From Roseomonas indoligenes (lineage in GTDB: Bacteria > Pseudomonadota > Alphaproteobacteria > Acetobacterales > Acetobacteraceae), in contig NZ_JAGIZA010000001.1 of NCBI RefSeq assembly GCF_017813365.1, positions 62,001 to 126,000 on the forward strand: 64,000 nucleotides of DNA, written 5' to 3'. The position numbers and the translations under genes were made by a program. Each line of letters starts with the position of its first letter. Position 1 is the stretch's first letter. The notes under the pieces were generated by a model. It saw only the letters and a list, made by a program, of their open reading frames with translations, was not told the DNA's origin and did no database searches. Positions 1-9,117 of the stretch are shown here, one piece after another.

Positions 1-86
1 CGGTGGAGGAGATGGGCGAGGAAAAGTCCGGCAGGGCCGCAGCCGACAATCCCGACCTGGGTGCGCGTGAAGTTCCGCTGGGACAT
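1..86 (-). CDS. pobA: FAD-dependent 4-hydroxybenzoate 3-monooxygenase (PobA-like), N-terminal fragment
   Basis: Only the first 28 codons are inside the window; the gene runs off the left edge. The ATG is at 86-84 on the minus strand. The visible peptide has RTQVGIVGCGPAGLFLAHLL near its start. That is a Rossmann FAD-binding GxGxxG motif of class A flavin hydroxylases, and the RTQVGI(V/I)G.GPAGL...HLLH wording is typical of PobA, which hydroxylates 4-hydroxybenzoate to protocatechuate. The family is clear from the motif; the PobA assignment rests on 28 residues only and another class A hydroxylase is possible. It is divergent from the enoyl-CoA hydratase, which would fit an aromatic or acyl-CoA catabolic neighbourhood. 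Confidence 0.6.
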   Translation of the reverse strand, partial: MSQRNFTRTQVGIVGCGPAGLFLAHLLH

Positions 87-221
87 TCCGGACCTGTTGT
101 TCTGGCTTGGACGACCGTTGGATATCGAACCATTCCCCGCCGCGGCAAGGGTGGGCGGCGCCAGCTTGCGGGGGCCGGGGCGGCGCGGCAAGACAGGGGC
201 AAGGACATGGAGGAGCGCCCG

Positions 222-1031
222 ATGAGCGACGAGAGCCCGCTTCTGGTAACGCGGCAGGGCGGCGTGGTGCGGGCGGTGCTGAACCGGCCGGCGCGGCGCA
301 ACGCACTGAACGGGGCGCTCTCCGCGGCGCTGGACGGGCTGCTGGCGGAACTGCGCGAGGACCGTGCGGCGCGGGTGCTGATCCTCTCCGGCGCCGGCGG
401 GCATTTCTGCGCAGGGCTGGACCTCGGCGAGGTGGGCGGCGAGACCGGTACGCCGGAGCAGCGCATGGCGGCGCAGCTTGAGCGCAACCGGTCCATCGGC
501 GCGCGCTTCGCGGCGATCGCGGCGCTGCCGCAGGTGGTGATCGCGGCGGTGCAGGGATCCGCCTTCGCGGGGGGGCTGGGCTTCGTCTGCGCGGCGGACA
601 TCGCCTTCGCCAGCGCGGATGCCCGCTTCGCGGCGCCCGAGGCACGGCGCGGCCTGGTGGCGGCGCAAATCCTGCCCTGGATCGTGCGGCGGACCGGGCG
701 CAGCCATGCCGCGCGGATGGTCCTGCAGGGGAACGTGCTGGACGCGGCGGACGCCGGGCGGATCGGGCTGGTGCACCAGACGGCGGCCGACGCGGCGGCG
801 CTGGACGCGCTGGTGGAGGCGACCGTGGCCGACGTGCTGCAGGGCGCGCCCGGGGCACTGGCCGAGACGAAGGGCATGCTTGCCGCGCTGGGTGGCGCCG
901 TTCCCGAGGGCTACGCCGAGGCCGGGGCGCAGTCCTTCGCCCGCTGCGCGGCCAGCGGTGAAGCGGATGAGGGCATCGCGGCCTTCAAGGCGCGCCGCGC
1001 GCCGGCCTGGCTGGCCACTCAGTCCTCGTAG
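222..1031 (+). CDS. enoyl-CoA hydratase/isomerase (crotonase) family protein
   Basis: A 269-residue crotonase-fold protein, the usual length for the family. These enzymes stabilise an acyl-CoA enolate in an oxyanion hole, mostly for hydration or isomerisation of enoyl-CoA. The N-terminus has the family signature (AVLNRPARRNALN), followed by GAGGHFCAGLDL, the first oxyanion-hole segment, and QGSAFAGGLGFVCAADIAFAS, the second. I chose the ATG at 222 because GGAGG at 209-213 precedes it at good spacing; the reading frame stays open further upstream but with no homology-like sequence. The stop overlaps the convergent SDR gene by 13 bp. Substrate is not predictable; a role in fatty-acid or aromatic acyl-CoA breakdown is inference from the family. 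Confidence 0.85.
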   Translation: MSDESPLLVTRQGGVVRAVLNRPARRNALNGALSAALDGLLAELREDRAARVLILSGAGGHFCAGLDLGEVGGETGTPEQRMAAQLERNRSIGARFAAIAALPQVVIAAVQGSAFAGGLGFVCAADIAFASADARFAAPEARRGLVAAQILPWIVRRTGRSHAARMVLQGNVLDAADAGRIGLVHQTAADAAALDALVEATVADVLQGAPGALAETKGMLAALGGAVPEGYAEAGAQSFARCAASGEADEGIAAFKARRAPAWLATQSS

Positions 1032-1726
1032 ATCATCTTCCGGGTCATCCCGCCATCGCTGACGAACTCGGCGCCGGTGACGAAGCCGCTCTCCGGGCCC
1101 AGCAGCCAGGCGGCAAGGGCGGCGATGTCGGCGGCGGTGCCGACGCGGCCGGCGGGGTGCTGGGCGTGGTCGCTCTCGCTCAGCCGCTCGTCCCGCACGT
1201 TGATCCAGCCGGGGGAGATAACGTTCGCGCGCACGTCGGGGCCGAGGCTGATGGCGAGCGCGTGAGTGAGGGCGAGGAGACCGCCCTTGGAGGCGGCGTA
1301 GCTCTCCGTATCCGGCTCCGACTGGTGGGCGCGGGTGGAGGCGATCGTGACGATGGCGCCCTTCGCCTGCCGCAGCAGCGATTCCGCCGCGCGGGCCAGC
1401 AGGAAGGTGCTGGTGAGGTTGGTTCCGATCACGCGGGACCACTCCTCCAGCGTCAGCTCGCGGATAGGCTTCCGCACCATGATGCCGGCGTTGCAGACGA
1501 GGCCATCCAGGCGGCCTTCCCTGGCAGCGATCCCATCCACGAGGCCGCGCACGGCCGCTTCGTCCGATATGTCGGCCTGAACGTGACGAGCGGCGGTGCC
1601 GGGGCCGCCCGGATCCGTGTCGGCGGTGACGACGTGCCAGCCATCACCGGCCAAGCGGCGTGCGATCCCCTCGCCGATGCCTTTCGCGCCCCCCGTGACC
1701 AGCGCCACCCGCCTGGCTTCCACCAT
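1019..1726 (-). CDS. SDR family NAD(P)-dependent oxidoreductase
   Basis: A 235-residue classical short-chain dehydrogenase/reductase. It shows TGGAKGIGEGIA, the glycine-rich cofactor motif, at the N-terminus, CNAGIM (NAG motif) mid-protein, and the catalytic YAASK (Tyr/Lys) preceded by a Ser-containing strand (VTIASTRAHQSE). A Pro-Gly pair (ISPGW) follows, as in the family. I take the ATG that gives MVEARRVALVTGG, since it places the Rossmann motif at the usual distance; an upstream start would add ten residues. Convergent with the enoyl-CoA hydratase. The substrate (a sugar, polyol, steroid or ketoacid alcohol) cannot be read from sequence. Confidence 0.85.
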   Translation of the reverse strand: MVEARRVALVTGGAKGIGEGIARRLAGDGWHVVTADTDPGGPGTAARHVQADISDEAAVRGLVDGIAAREGRLDGLVCNAGIMVRKPIRELTLEEWSRVIGTNLTSTFLLARAAESLLRQAKGAIVTIASTRAHQSEPDTESYAASKGGLLALTHALAISLGPDVRANVISPGWINVRDERLSESDHAQHPAGRVGTAADIAALAAWLLGPESGFVTGAEFVSDGGMTRKMIYED

Positions 1727-1776
1727 CAGCCGCCCTCCGCATCTGCCCTGGGGCAACGCGGAGGGCGGGGCGTGGT

Positions 1777-3465
1777 TCAGGCCGCCCTGACCTCCGCCAC
1801 GAATCCGGCGACGGTTCCGTTGAGGCGCTCGGCCTGCTGGGCGAGGTCGGAGGCGGCCGAGAGGACCTGGCCGGCGGCCGCCCCCGTCTCGGTCGAGCCG
1901 CGGCTGACATCGGCGATGTTCACCGTCACCGCTTCCGTCGCCCGGGCCGTTTCCTGCACCGTGCGCGCGATCTCGCCGGTCGCCGCGCTCTGCTCCTCCA
2001 CCGCCGCGGCGATCGCGACGGCAATGCCGCTCACCTCCTCGATCGTGCGCCCGATGCCCCCGATCGCCACCACCGCCTGGTCCGTCGCGGCCTGGATTCC
2101 CGCGATCTGCGCCCCGATCTCCTCGGTGGCCTTGGCTGTCTGAGAAGCGAGTGTCTTCACCTCGGAGGCGACCACCGCGAAGCCCCGTCCCGCTTCGCCC
2201 GCACGCGCCGCCTCGATCGTCGCGTTCAGCGCGAGCAGGTTCGTCTGGCCCGCGATGTCCGTGATGAGCCGCACCACGTCCCCGATCCGCGCCGCGCCTT
2301 CGGCCAGGGCCTGCACCGTCCCGTCCGTCCGCCGCGCATCCTCCACGGCCCGCCCGGCCGCGGCCGTTGCCTGAGCCACCTGCCGGCTGATCTCGCCGAT
2401 GGAGGCGGTCAGCTGCTCGGCGGCGGCCGCCACCGTCTGCACGCCCCCGCTCGCCGCCCCGGCGGCCGCCACCACCCGGTCCGCCCGCTCGCTCGTGCCC
2501 TCGGCCGTGCCGGTCATCCCGCGCGCGGTCGCCTCCAGCTCCGTGCTCGCGGCCGAGAGGGTCCGCACCATCTCCCCTGCGCGCCCCTCGAAGCCGCGCA
2601 CCAGCGCCTCGAGCCCCGCCGCGCGCGCCTCCCGCGATGCACGGGCGGATTCGGCCTCGGCGGAGAGGCGGTCGGCCTCGACCATGCTGTCGCGGAAGAC
2701 GGCGACGGCGGAGGCCATCTCGCCCAGCTCGTCCCGGCGCCCGGCGCCGGGGATGGCAACACCGGTGTCTCGGGCGGCGAGGCGGCGCATGGCCGCGGTG
2801 ATGCCCATGATCGGGCCGGAAATGCCGCGCACCAGCCCGAGGCCGACCATGAGGCTGACCAGGATCGCCGCGGCGAGGATGCCGATGATCCAGGCAAGGG
2901 CCGAGGCGCCCAGCGCCTTCCCGGCGGCGGCGGCGGCGTTGCCGCCCTCCGTCTGGAAGCGGCGGGCGGCGTCGGTCGCCTGCCGGACCGCCGCGAGGGG
3001 CTGGGTGGTGGCTCGGAAAAGGATCTCGGAGGCGCGGGTATTGTCGTTGGCGCGCGCGGCGGCGACCATGCCCTCGCTGTGCGGGCGGTAGCCGGCCCAG
3101 GCGGAGTCCATGGCGCGCAGCAGGGCCCCTTCCTCCGCGCCGCTCACCAGGGCGCGGTAGCGGGCCAGCGCGTCGTCCACCAATTTGTGGCTCTCGACCG
3201 TCAGGCCGATGGAGTGGCCGCGGCGCTCATCGGCGCGCAGGATCATCTGCGTCTCCCGCGCGCGCAGCTTCTCGAACTCCAGCGCCACGTCGCCGAGGGC
3301 CTGGGCGCTGGGCAGCCAGTTGTCCGCGAGATCGGCGGAGACGCGGTTCATCCCGTCGATCCGGTGCAGGGCGAAGCCGCCCAGCCCGGCCAGCACGGTG
3401 AGGAGAAGGCCGATCGAGAGCAGGATGCGGCCGCGGATGCGCAGCCGGTTGAGCGGGAGGGGCAT
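1777..3465 (-). CDS. methyl-accepting chemotaxis protein
   Basis: A 562-residue transmembrane chemoreceptor. A first membrane helix (about residues 13-35) is followed by a roughly 150-residue periplasmic helical sensor of the four-helix-bundle type, a second helix (about 188-212), a HAMP linker (about 212-265) and the MA signalling domain. The hairpin tip that contacts CheA/CheW is intact at about residues 403-440, with [21 protein letters not shown] start at the ATG giving [15 protein letters not shown]; the open frame upstream is shadow of urtE. It lies 103 bp downstream of urtE on the same strand, so it may be co-expressed with urea uptake, but the ligand is unknown. No C-terminal CheR-tethering pentapeptide is visible. 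Confidence 0.92.
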   Translation of the reverse strand: MPLPLNRLRIRGRILLSIGLLLTVLAGLGGFALHRIDGMNRVSADLADNWLPSAQALGDVALEFEKLRARETQMILRADERRGHSIGLTVESHKLVDDALARYRALVSGAEEGALLRAMDSAWAGYRPHSEGMVAAARANDNTRASEILFRATTQPLAAVRQATDAARRFQTEGGNAAAAAGKALGASALAWIIGILAAAILVSLMVGLGLVRGISGPIMGITAAMRRLAARDTGVAIPGAGRRDELGEMASAVAVFRDSMVEADRLSAEAESARASREARAAGLEALVRGFEGRAGEMVRTLSAASTELEATARGMTGTAEGTSERADRVVAAAGAASGGVQTVAAAAEQLTASIGEISRQVAQATAAAGRAVEDARRTDGTVQALAEGAARIGDVVRLITDIAGQTNLLALNATIEAARAGEAGRGFAVVASEVKTLASQTAKATEEIGAQIAGIQAATDQAVVAIGGIGRTIEEVSGIAVAIAAAVEEQSAATGEIARTVQETARATEAVTVNIADVSRGSTETGAAAGQVLSAASDLAQQAERLNGTVAGFVAEVRAA

Positions 3466-3568
3466 GAGGGGTGTCCAGGCCGCGCCGACGGCAGGATTGC
3501 CGCGGCCGCCCCCATGCTGCGCCGCAATCCTCAAGCCTTCCTGAATCGCCCCTTCCGGACGCGGCGGG

Positions 3569-4261
3569 TCACACCGTGAGAAGGCGGCGGACGGAGTCCT
3601 CCTCCAGCGCCCCGGCCTCGCCGTCCAGCGCCACCTCGCCGCGGACCATGACGGTGATGCGGTCGGCCAGGTCGCGGGCGAACTCGAAATACTGCTCCAC
3701 CAGCACCACGGCCATGCCGCGGTCCTTCGCCAGGTGGCGGATGACACGGGCGATGTCCTTGATGACGCTGGGCTGGATACCCTCCGTCGGCTCGTCGAGG
3801 ATCAGCAGGCGCGGGCGGGCGGTCAGGGCGCGGGCGATGGCGAGCTGCTGCTGCTGGCCGCCGGAGAGGTCGCCGCCGCGGCGGCGCAGGAACTGGCGGA
3901 GGATGGGGAAGAGGTCGAAGACCTCGGACGAGATCTTGCTGCCGCGCGGAGCGGCGGCGAGCGCCGTCTCCAGGTTCTCCTGCACGGTGAGGAAGGGGAA
4001 GATTTCGCGGCCCTGGGGGACATAACCGATGCCGGCGCGGGCGCGATCGGCGGGGGACATGCCGGCGATGTCCTTACCCTCCCACTCGATTCGGCCGCCG
4101 CTGATGCGCTCCACCCCCATGACGGAGCGCATGAGGGAGGACTTGCCGACGCCGTTGCGGCCGAGGACGCAGGTGATCCTGCCGGGATCGGCGGAGAGGT
4201 TCACGCCGCGCAGGCAGAGGCTGGCGCCGTAGGAGAGGCGGATGTCGGTGGCTCGCAGCAT
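3569..4261 (-). CDS. urtE: urea ABC transporter ATP-binding subunit UrtE
   Basis: A 230-residue cytoplasmic ATPase that, with UrtD, powers the high-affinity urea importer. Walker A GRNGVGKS is at residues 34-41, the signature LSGGQ at 132-136, and Walker B LLILDEP at 152-158 with catalytic Glu157. UrtE belongs to the LivF-like half of branched-chain/urea type ABC systems and has the family's usual length. It is the last gene of urtABCDE, 3 bp after urtD, in the canonical order. The relationship to amino-acid LivF makes the ATPase alone ambiguous, but the adjacent UrtA and UrtB settle the urea assignment. Confidence 0.93.
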   Translation of the reverse strand: MLRATDIRLSYGASLCLRGVNLSADPGRITCVLGRNGVGKSSLMRSVMGVERISGGRIEWEGKDIAGMSPADRARAGIGYVPQGREIFPFLTVQENLETALAAAPRGSKISSEVFDLFPILRQFLRRRGGDLSGGQQQQLAIARALTARPRLLILDEPTEGIQPSVIKDIARVIRHLAKDRGMAVVLVEQYFEFARDLADRITVMVRGEVALDGEAGALEEDSVRRLLTV

Positions 4262-4264
4262 CCC

Positions 4265-5002
4265 TCAGCGCCCCAGATAGACTTCGATGACGCGCGGGTC
4301 GTTCTGCACAGTGTCGATGCTCCCCTCGGAGAGCAGCGTGCCCTCGTGCAGCACCGTGACCCTGCTGTTCAGCGCGCGGACGAATTCCAGGTCGTGCTCC
4401 ACCACCACCACGCTGCGGGTGCCGGCGATGCGGCGGAGCAGGGCGGCGGTGTGCTCGGTCTCCTGGTCGGTCATGCCCGCCACGGGCTCGTCCACCAGCA
4501 GCAGGTCGGGGTCCTGCATCAGGAGCATGCCGATCTCCAGCCATTGGCGCTGGCCGTGGGAGAGAATGGCGGCGGGGTCCCCAGCGCGGGCGGAGAGGCC
4601 GATCTCCTCCATGACCGTCTCGATCCGCTTGCGGGCTTCCCCGCCCAGGGCCCAGCGCAGGCAGGACCAGGGATCGCGCGGCGCCTTCAGCGCCAGTTCC
4701 AGGTTCTCGAACACCGTCAGCGCGTCGAAAACGGTGGGCTTCTGGAACTTGCGGCCGATGCCGAGATTGGCGATGCGGGCCTCGTCCATCCTGGTCAGGT
4801 CGGCATCCCCGAACCTGACCGTGCCGGCGGTAGGGCGGGTCTTGCCGGTGATGACGTCCATCATCGTCGTCTTGCCTGCGCCGTTGGGGCCGATGATGGC
4901 GCGCAGCTCCCCGGGATCGACGATGAGGGAGAGGTTGTTGAGGGCACGGAAGCCGTCGAAGACGACGGAGACGCCGTCCATGTAGAGGCCGGGCTTGCTC
5001 AC
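4265..5002 (-). CDS. urtD: urea ABC transporter ATP-binding subunit UrtD
   Basis: A 245-residue LivG-like ATPase. Walker A GPNGAGKTT falls at about residues 38-46; LSHGQ serves as signature, and LLLVDEP is Walker B. The start is a GTG at 5002 whose last two bases and the following A form the TGA stop of urtC (GTGA overlap), which indicates translational coupling. An ATG seven codons later is the alternative. A much longer open frame exists upstream but is only the antisense-like shadow of urtC. Partners are UrtE (second ATPase), UrtB and UrtC (membrane subunits) and UrtA (binding protein). Confidence 0.92.
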   Translation of the reverse strand: MSKPGLYMDGVSVVFDGFRALNNLSLIVDPGELRAIIGPNGAGKTTMMDVITGKTRPTAGTVRFGDADLTRMDEARIANLGIGRKFQKPTVFDALTVFENLELALKAPRDPWSCLRWALGGEARKRIETVMEEIGLSARAGDPAAILSHGQRQWLEIGMLLMQDPDLLLVDEPVAGMTDQETEHTAALLRRIAGTRSVVVVEHDLEFVRALNSRVTVLHEGTLLSEGSIDTVQNDPRVIEVYLGR

Positions 5003-6099
5003 TTCGCGGCACTCCGGAAGAGGCCGATGAGGCCGCGGGGGAGGAAGACCGTAACGGCGACGAAGAGGCCGCCGAGCACGAAGAGCCAGAGGTCCGGCGC
5101 GACGGAGGTGAGCCAGGTCTTCAGCGCGTTTACGGAGAAGGCGCCGAGGAGGGCGCCGATGAGGGTGCCGCGGCCGCCGACGGCGACCCAGATCACCGCC
5201 TCGATCGAATTGCCCGGGGCGAACTCGCCGGGGTTGATGATGCCGACCAGCGGCACGTAGAGGGCGCCGGCCAGCCCCGCCAGCACGGCAGAGAGGACGA
5301 AGACCGTGAGCTTGAAGGCGGTGACGGAGTAGCCGAGGAAGCGCACCCGGCTCTCCGCATCCCGCACCGCGACGAGGACGCGGCCGAGCTTCGTGCCGAC
5401 GATGTGGCGGCAGAGCACCAGCGAACCGGCGAGCAGCGCGAGGGCGGCGTAGAAGAGGCCGGCGCGCGCGCCCTGGGTGTTCAGCGGCACGCCCAGCAGC
5501 TGCTTGAAGTCGGTGAAGCCGTTGTTGCCGCCGAAGCCCATGTCGTTGCGGAAGAAGGCGAGCATCAGGGCGTAGGTCATCGCCTGGGTGATGATGGAGA
5601 AGTAGACGCCGGTGATGCGGCTGCGGAAGGAGAGGTAGCCGACGACGAAGGCCAGCAGTCCCGGCACCACCATCGCCATCAGGATCGCGTAGGGAAAGTG
5701 GTCGAAGCCCAGCCAGTACCAGGGCAGTTCCCGGTAGCCGAGAAAGACCATGAAGTCCGGCAGCACGGGATGGCCGTAGACGCCGCGCGGACCGATCAGG
5801 CGCATGAGGTGCATGCCCATGGCGTAGCCGCCGAGGGCGAAGAAGGCGCCGTGGCCGAGGGAGAGGATGCCGGCATAGCCCCAGGCCAGGTCGATGGCGA
5901 GCGCCAGCACGGCGTAGCAGATCCACTTGCCCGTGACGGCCACTGTGAAGTCCGAGACGCGGAAGGCGCTGTCGGCGGGCAGGTGGTTCAGCAGGGGCAG
6001 CAGGGCGAGGAGCAGGATCGCGATCAGGATCGCGCCGCGCAGGATCTGCCGGGCGGGGATGCCGCGGGTGGTCCCGGCGGGGGCGGTGGTGGCGCTCAT
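4999..6099 (-). CDS. urtC: urea ABC transporter permease subunit UrtC
   Basis: A 366-residue LivM-like inner-membrane subunit with about ten hydrophobic segments. The stretch GYAGILSLGHGAFFALGGYAMGMHLMR is the characteristic permease segment of UrtC/LivM, and the later FRNDMGFGGNNGFTDFK is typical of UrtC rather than amino-acid LivM. It pairs with UrtB to make the channel. The ATG overlaps the urtB stop by four bases, and its own stop overlaps the urtD start, so urtB-urtC-urtD are translated as a coupled chain. Confidence 0.93.
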   Translation of the reverse strand: MSATTAPAGTTRGIPARQILRGAILIAILLLALLPLLNHLPADSAFRVSDFTVAVTGKWICYAVLALAIDLAWGYAGILSLGHGAFFALGGYAMGMHLMRLIGPRGVYGHPVLPDFMVFLGYRELPWYWLGFDHFPYAILMAMVVPGLLAFVVGYLSFRSRITGVYFSIITQAMTYALMLAFFRNDMGFGGNNGFTDFKQLLGVPLNTQGARAGLFYAALALLAGSLVLCRHIVGTKLGRVLVAVRDAESRVRFLGYSVTAFKLTVFVLSAVLAGLAGALYVPLVGIINPGEFAPGNSIEAVIWVAVGGRGTLIGALLGAFSVNALKTWLTSVAPDLWLFVLGGLFVAVTVFLPRGLIGLFRSAAK

Positions 6100-7691
6100 G
6101 CCTCGGCCGCCCGGCCCTTGAGGGCGAAGAGGCCGCGCGGGCGGCGCTGGATGAAGAGCATGATGATCACCAGGACTGCGACCTTGGCGAGCACGGCGCC
6201 GGCCCAGGGCTCGATGACCTTGTTCAGCACGCCCAGCCCCATGGCGCCGACGAGGGTGCCGATGAGGCTGCCGACGCCCCCGAAGACCACGACCATGAAG
6301 CTGTCGATGATGTAGCCCGTGCCGAGATTGGGGGAGACGTTGTCGATCTGGGAGAGCGCCACGCCCGCCATCCCGGCGAGGCCGGAGCCGAAGGCGAAGG
6401 TCAGCGCGTCCACCCGGCCCGTGCGGATGCCCATGGTGGCGGCGGTGCGGCGGTTCTGCACCACCGCGCGCATCTCCAGCCCGAAGCGGGTCAGGCGAAT
6501 GGCGGCGAGGGTCAGGCCGAGGACGAGGAGGGAGAAGACGATAACCCAGAGGCGGTTCTGCGTGATGTTGATGCCGCCGGGCAGGGAGAGGATGCCCTGC
6601 ATCCAGGCGGGGGAGAGGACCTCCCGGTTCTGGGCGCCGAAGGCCAGGCGCACGGCCTGTTGCAGGATCATGCCGACGCCGAAGGTCATCAGCAGGGTTT
6701 CCAGCGGGCGGCCGTAGAGGTGACGGATCAGCCCGCGCTCCAACGCAGTGCCCGCGAGGCCGGCGACGAGAAAGGCGGCGGGGACTGAGAGGGGGAGGGA
6801 CCAGGGCAGCAGCCAGGGGATGCCGCGGCAGGCCTCCTGCACCACGAAGGTGGTGTAGGCGCCGAGCATGACGAACTCGCCATGCGCCATGTTGATCACG
6901 CCCATGACGCCGAAGGTGATGGCGAGGCCCAGCGCGGCGAGGAGCAGGACGGAGCCGAGGGAGAGGCCCTGGAACAGGGTTTCCGCGGCGCGCTTGAAGG
7001 TCAGGCGGCTGTCGATGGAGGCGACGGCGCGGTCGATCTCGGCCGTCATGTCGGGGTTGGCGGCGCGGGCTTCAAGCAGGAGGGCGCGGGCGTCCTCGGA
7101 GGAGGCTTCGCCGAGGGTGGCGATGCCCTGGCGCTTCACCGCGGCATCGGCGGCGACGAGGCGGGAGGCGGCGAGGGCGAGTTGCTGCCGCTCCTTCACG
7201 CGCGGGACGGATTCCCTGGCGATGGCGGCTTCCAGCGGGGCGACATTGTCGGCGCTGCGGCTGCGGAAGACGGAGTCCGCGGCGGCGTAGCGTTCATCCG
7301 CGTGGGCGGAGACGAGCTGCAGGCGGCCCAGGGCGCCGCGCAGGGCGGAGCGGACGCGGTTGTTGATGCGGACCGTCTCCGCGCCCGCCGTGTCGGCGGG
7401 GCGGCCGGTCGCGGCATCGGTGCCGTCCGGCAGGATGACGGTGCTGCCGTTCTTGCGGAGGGTGCTGTCCGACAGGGCGCGCAGCACGGGCAGGGCGCGG
7501 GCGTCGCCCCCGGCGCCCAGGCGCTCCACCGCCTCCGCCTGGGTCCCGAAGCCGCCGGCGAGGCCGGGCAGCGCGTCGAGGAAGGCGTCCTGCGCGGCGG
7601 CAGGAAGTGCGAACAGCAGGACCAGGAGAAGGGGGAGGATGCGCGTCATGATCGTGCGGGCGGCGGGTTGCCCCGCCGCCCTCTTCTCCAT
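6096..7691 (-). CDS. urtB: urea ABC transporter permease subunit UrtB
   Basis: A 531-residue protein made of a signal peptide, a periplasmic alpha-helical N-terminal domain of about 200 residues, and a LivH-like permease domain (LGLAITFGVMGVINMAHGEFVMLGAYT is the permease core). The long N-terminal extension is normal for UrtB and separates it from amino-acid LivH. The start used here is the ATG at 7691 whose bases overlap the urtA stop (TGATG). A second in-frame ATG at 7649 sits directly before the hydrophobic signal core (MTRILPLLLVLLFALPAAAQ) and could be the true start. The start is therefore less certain than the identity. Confidence 0.92.
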   Translation of the reverse strand: MEKRAAGQPAARTIMTRILPLLLVLLFALPAAAQDAFLDALPGLAGGFGTQAEAVERLGAGGDARALPVLRALSDSTLRKNGSTVILPDGTDAATGRPADTAGAETVRINNRVRSALRGALGRLQLVSAHADERYAAADSVFRSRSADNVAPLEAAIARESVPRVKERQQLALAASRLVAADAAVKRQGIATLGEASSEDARALLLEARAANPDMTAEIDRAVASIDSRLTFKRAAETLFQGLSLGSVLLLAALGLAITFGVMGVINMAHGEFVMLGAYTTFVVQEACRGIPWLLPWSLPLSVPAAFLVAGLAGTALERGLIRHLYGRPLETLLMTFGVGMILQQAVRLAFGAQNREVLSPAWMQGILSLPGGINITQNRLWVIVFSLLVLGLTLAAIRLTRFGLEMRAVVQNRRTAATMGIRTGRVDALTFAFGSGLAGMAGVALSQIDNVSPNLGTGYIIDSFMVVVFGGVGSLIGTLVGAMGLGVLNKVIEPWAGAVLAKVAVLVIIMLFIQRRPRGLFALKGRAAEA

Positions 7692-8926
7692 CAGCCCCGG
7701 CGGTTCTTGTTCTCGGGGATGAAGGGGGACCAGTTCTCGGCGGGGATGGCGTTCGGCGTCTTGTAGACGATGTTGAACTGGCCGTTCTCCATGACCTCGC
7801 CGATCATCACGGGCTTGGAGAGGTGGTGGTTGGTGCCCATCACCTCCTCATAGCCGCAGGGCGCCATGATCTTCTGGCCGTACATCGCCTCGCGCACCGC
7901 ATCCACGCCCGTGGACTTGGCCTTCTCCACCGCCTGCACCCACATGCGGAAGCCGGTGTAGGTGGCCTCCATCGGGTCGTTGGTCACGCGCTTGTCGGAC
8001 TTGATGTAGTCGGCCCACATCTTCTTGAAGGCGGTGTTCGGCGCGCCCTCCACGGACATGAAGTAGTTCCAGGCAGCCAGGTGGCCGACCAGCGGCTTGG
8101 TGTCGATGCCCGCCAGCTCCTCCTCACCGACGGAGAAGGCGACGCAGGGGATGTCCTCGGCCTTGATGCCCTGGTTGCCGAGCTCGCGGTAGAAGGGGAC
8201 GTTGGCGTCGCCGTTGATGGTGGAGACGATGGCGGTCTTCTTGCCCTCGCCCGCGAAGCGCTTCACGCGGGAGACGATGCCCTGCCAGTCGGAGTGACCG
8301 AAGGGAGTGTACTCCTCCATGATGTCGGCGTCCGCGATGCCCTTGCTGTTCAGGTAGGCGCGGAGGATCCGGTTGGTGGTGCGGGGATAGACGTAGTCCG
8401 TGCCGAGCAGCGCGATGCGCTTGGCCTCGCCGCCGTCCTTGCCCATCAGGTATTCCACGGCCGGGATCGCCTGCTGGTTCGGGGCGGCGCCGGTGTAGAA
8501 CACGTTCTTGGACTGCTCCTCGCCCTCGTACTGCACGGGGTAGAAGAGAAGGCCGTTCAGCTCCTCGAAGACCGGCAGGACGGACTTGCGGGAGACGGAG
8601 GTCCAGCAGCCGAAGACCACGTCGCACTTGGAGACGGCCAGCAGCTCCCGCGCCTTCTCGGCGAAGAGGGGCCAGTTGGAGGCGGGGTCCACCACCACGG
8701 CCTCGAGCCGGCGGCCCATCACGCCGCCCTTCTTGTTTTGGTCCTCCACCATCATCAGCACGGTGTCGCGTAGCGCGGTCTCGCTGATGGCCATGGTGCC
8801 GGAGAGGGAGTGGAGGACGCCGACCTTGATCGGGGCTCCCTGGGCGAAGGCGGGGCGGATGGCGGGCAGGGCCAGGGCGCCGCCCAGGCCGGCCAGGGCG
8901 GCGCGGCGGGTGATGTTGCTGTTCAT
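7691..8926 (-). CDS. urtA: urea ABC transporter substrate-binding protein UrtA
   Basis: A 411-residue periplasmic binding protein for urea. It begins with a twin-arginine-like signal (MNSNITRRAALAG followed by a hydrophobic stretch ending AFAQ). The mature part begins IKVGVLHSLSGTMAISE, the diagnostic UrtA opening, and carries GCWTSVSRKSVLPVFEE and LLFYPVQYEGEE, also characteristic. I use the ATG at 8926; a second ATG six codons upstream (8944) is less well placed. First gene of the urea operon, preceded by a sigma-54 promoter candidate, which matches nitrogen-starvation control known for urt operons. No urease genes are inside this window. Confidence 0.95.
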   Translation of the reverse strand: MNSNITRRAALAGLGGALALPAIRPAFAQGAPIKVGVLHSLSGTMAISETALRDTVLMMVEDQNKKGGVMGRRLEAVVVDPASNWPLFAEKARELLAVSKCDVVFGCWTSVSRKSVLPVFEELNGLLFYPVQYEGEEQSKNVFYTGAAPNQQAIPAVEYLMGKDGGEAKRIALLGTDYVYPRTTNRILRAYLNSKGIADADIMEEYTPFGHSDWQGIVSRVKRFAGEGKKTAIVSTINGDANVPFYRELGNQGIKAEDIPCVAFSVGEEELAGIDTKPLVGHLAAWNYFMSVEGAPNTAFKKMWADYIKSDKRVTNDPMEATYTGFRMWVQAVEKAKSTGVDAVREAMYGQKIMAPCGYEEVMGTNHHLSKPVMIGEVMENGQFNIVYKTPNAIPAENWSPFIPENKNRRG

Positions 8927-8995
8927 TCTTCTCGCGTCCCACAAGGGCCGGTGCGCCCGCGGGGCTTCCGCGGCGGGCCGGTCTGCCAGCCGGTT

Positions 8996-9012
8996 TGCGA
9001 GAAGCGTGCCAG
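8996..9012 (-). promoter_or_regulatory. candidate sigma-54 (-24/-12) promoter for urtABCDE
   Basis: On the minus strand the sequence reads CTGGCACGCTTCTCGCA. The GG and GC elements are exactly 12 bases apart, and the only departure from CTGGCAC-N5-TTGC is C for the first T of the -12 box's TTGC. It lies 70 bp upstream of the urtA ATG, leaving a leader of about 60 nt. Sigma-54 promoters activated by NtrC are common for urea uptake, so position and function agree. No NtrC site was confirmed. Confidence 0.5.
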
Positions 9013-9099
9013 CGGGCGAGGACGCTTCCTCCCCGGCCTGCTGGCGCCGGTTTGTGCATTCCGGCCCGCCCCTGCGCCAATCCTTGGCAGGACGGAATG

Positions 9100-9117
9100 A
9101 AGGGGCTGTAACCCCTT
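9100..9117 (-). terminator. hairpin at the end of the TRAP transporter operon
   Basis: AAGGGG and CCCCTT form a perfect 6-bp stem around a CTGTAA loop. It overlaps the stop codon of the TRAP large permease and lies between that gene and the urtA promoter region. It lacks a strong U-tract on the minus strand, so it is a weak or Rho-assisted terminator at best. Confidence 0.35.

Noticed and set aside
3-221. N-terminal extension of the enoyl-CoA hydratase
   Set aside because: No homology-like sequence, Shine-Dalgarno supports ATG 222, and the stretch overlaps the divergent flavin hydroxylase start and its promoter.
1157-2143. Long plus-strand frame across the SDR and chemoreceptor genes
   Set aside because: Typical GC-rich antisense shadow with no domain, covering two well-supported minus-strand genes.
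5003-5926. Large upstream extension of urtD
   Set aside because: Arg/His/Pro-rich shadow of urtC; GTG 5002 overlapping the urtC stop is the natural start.
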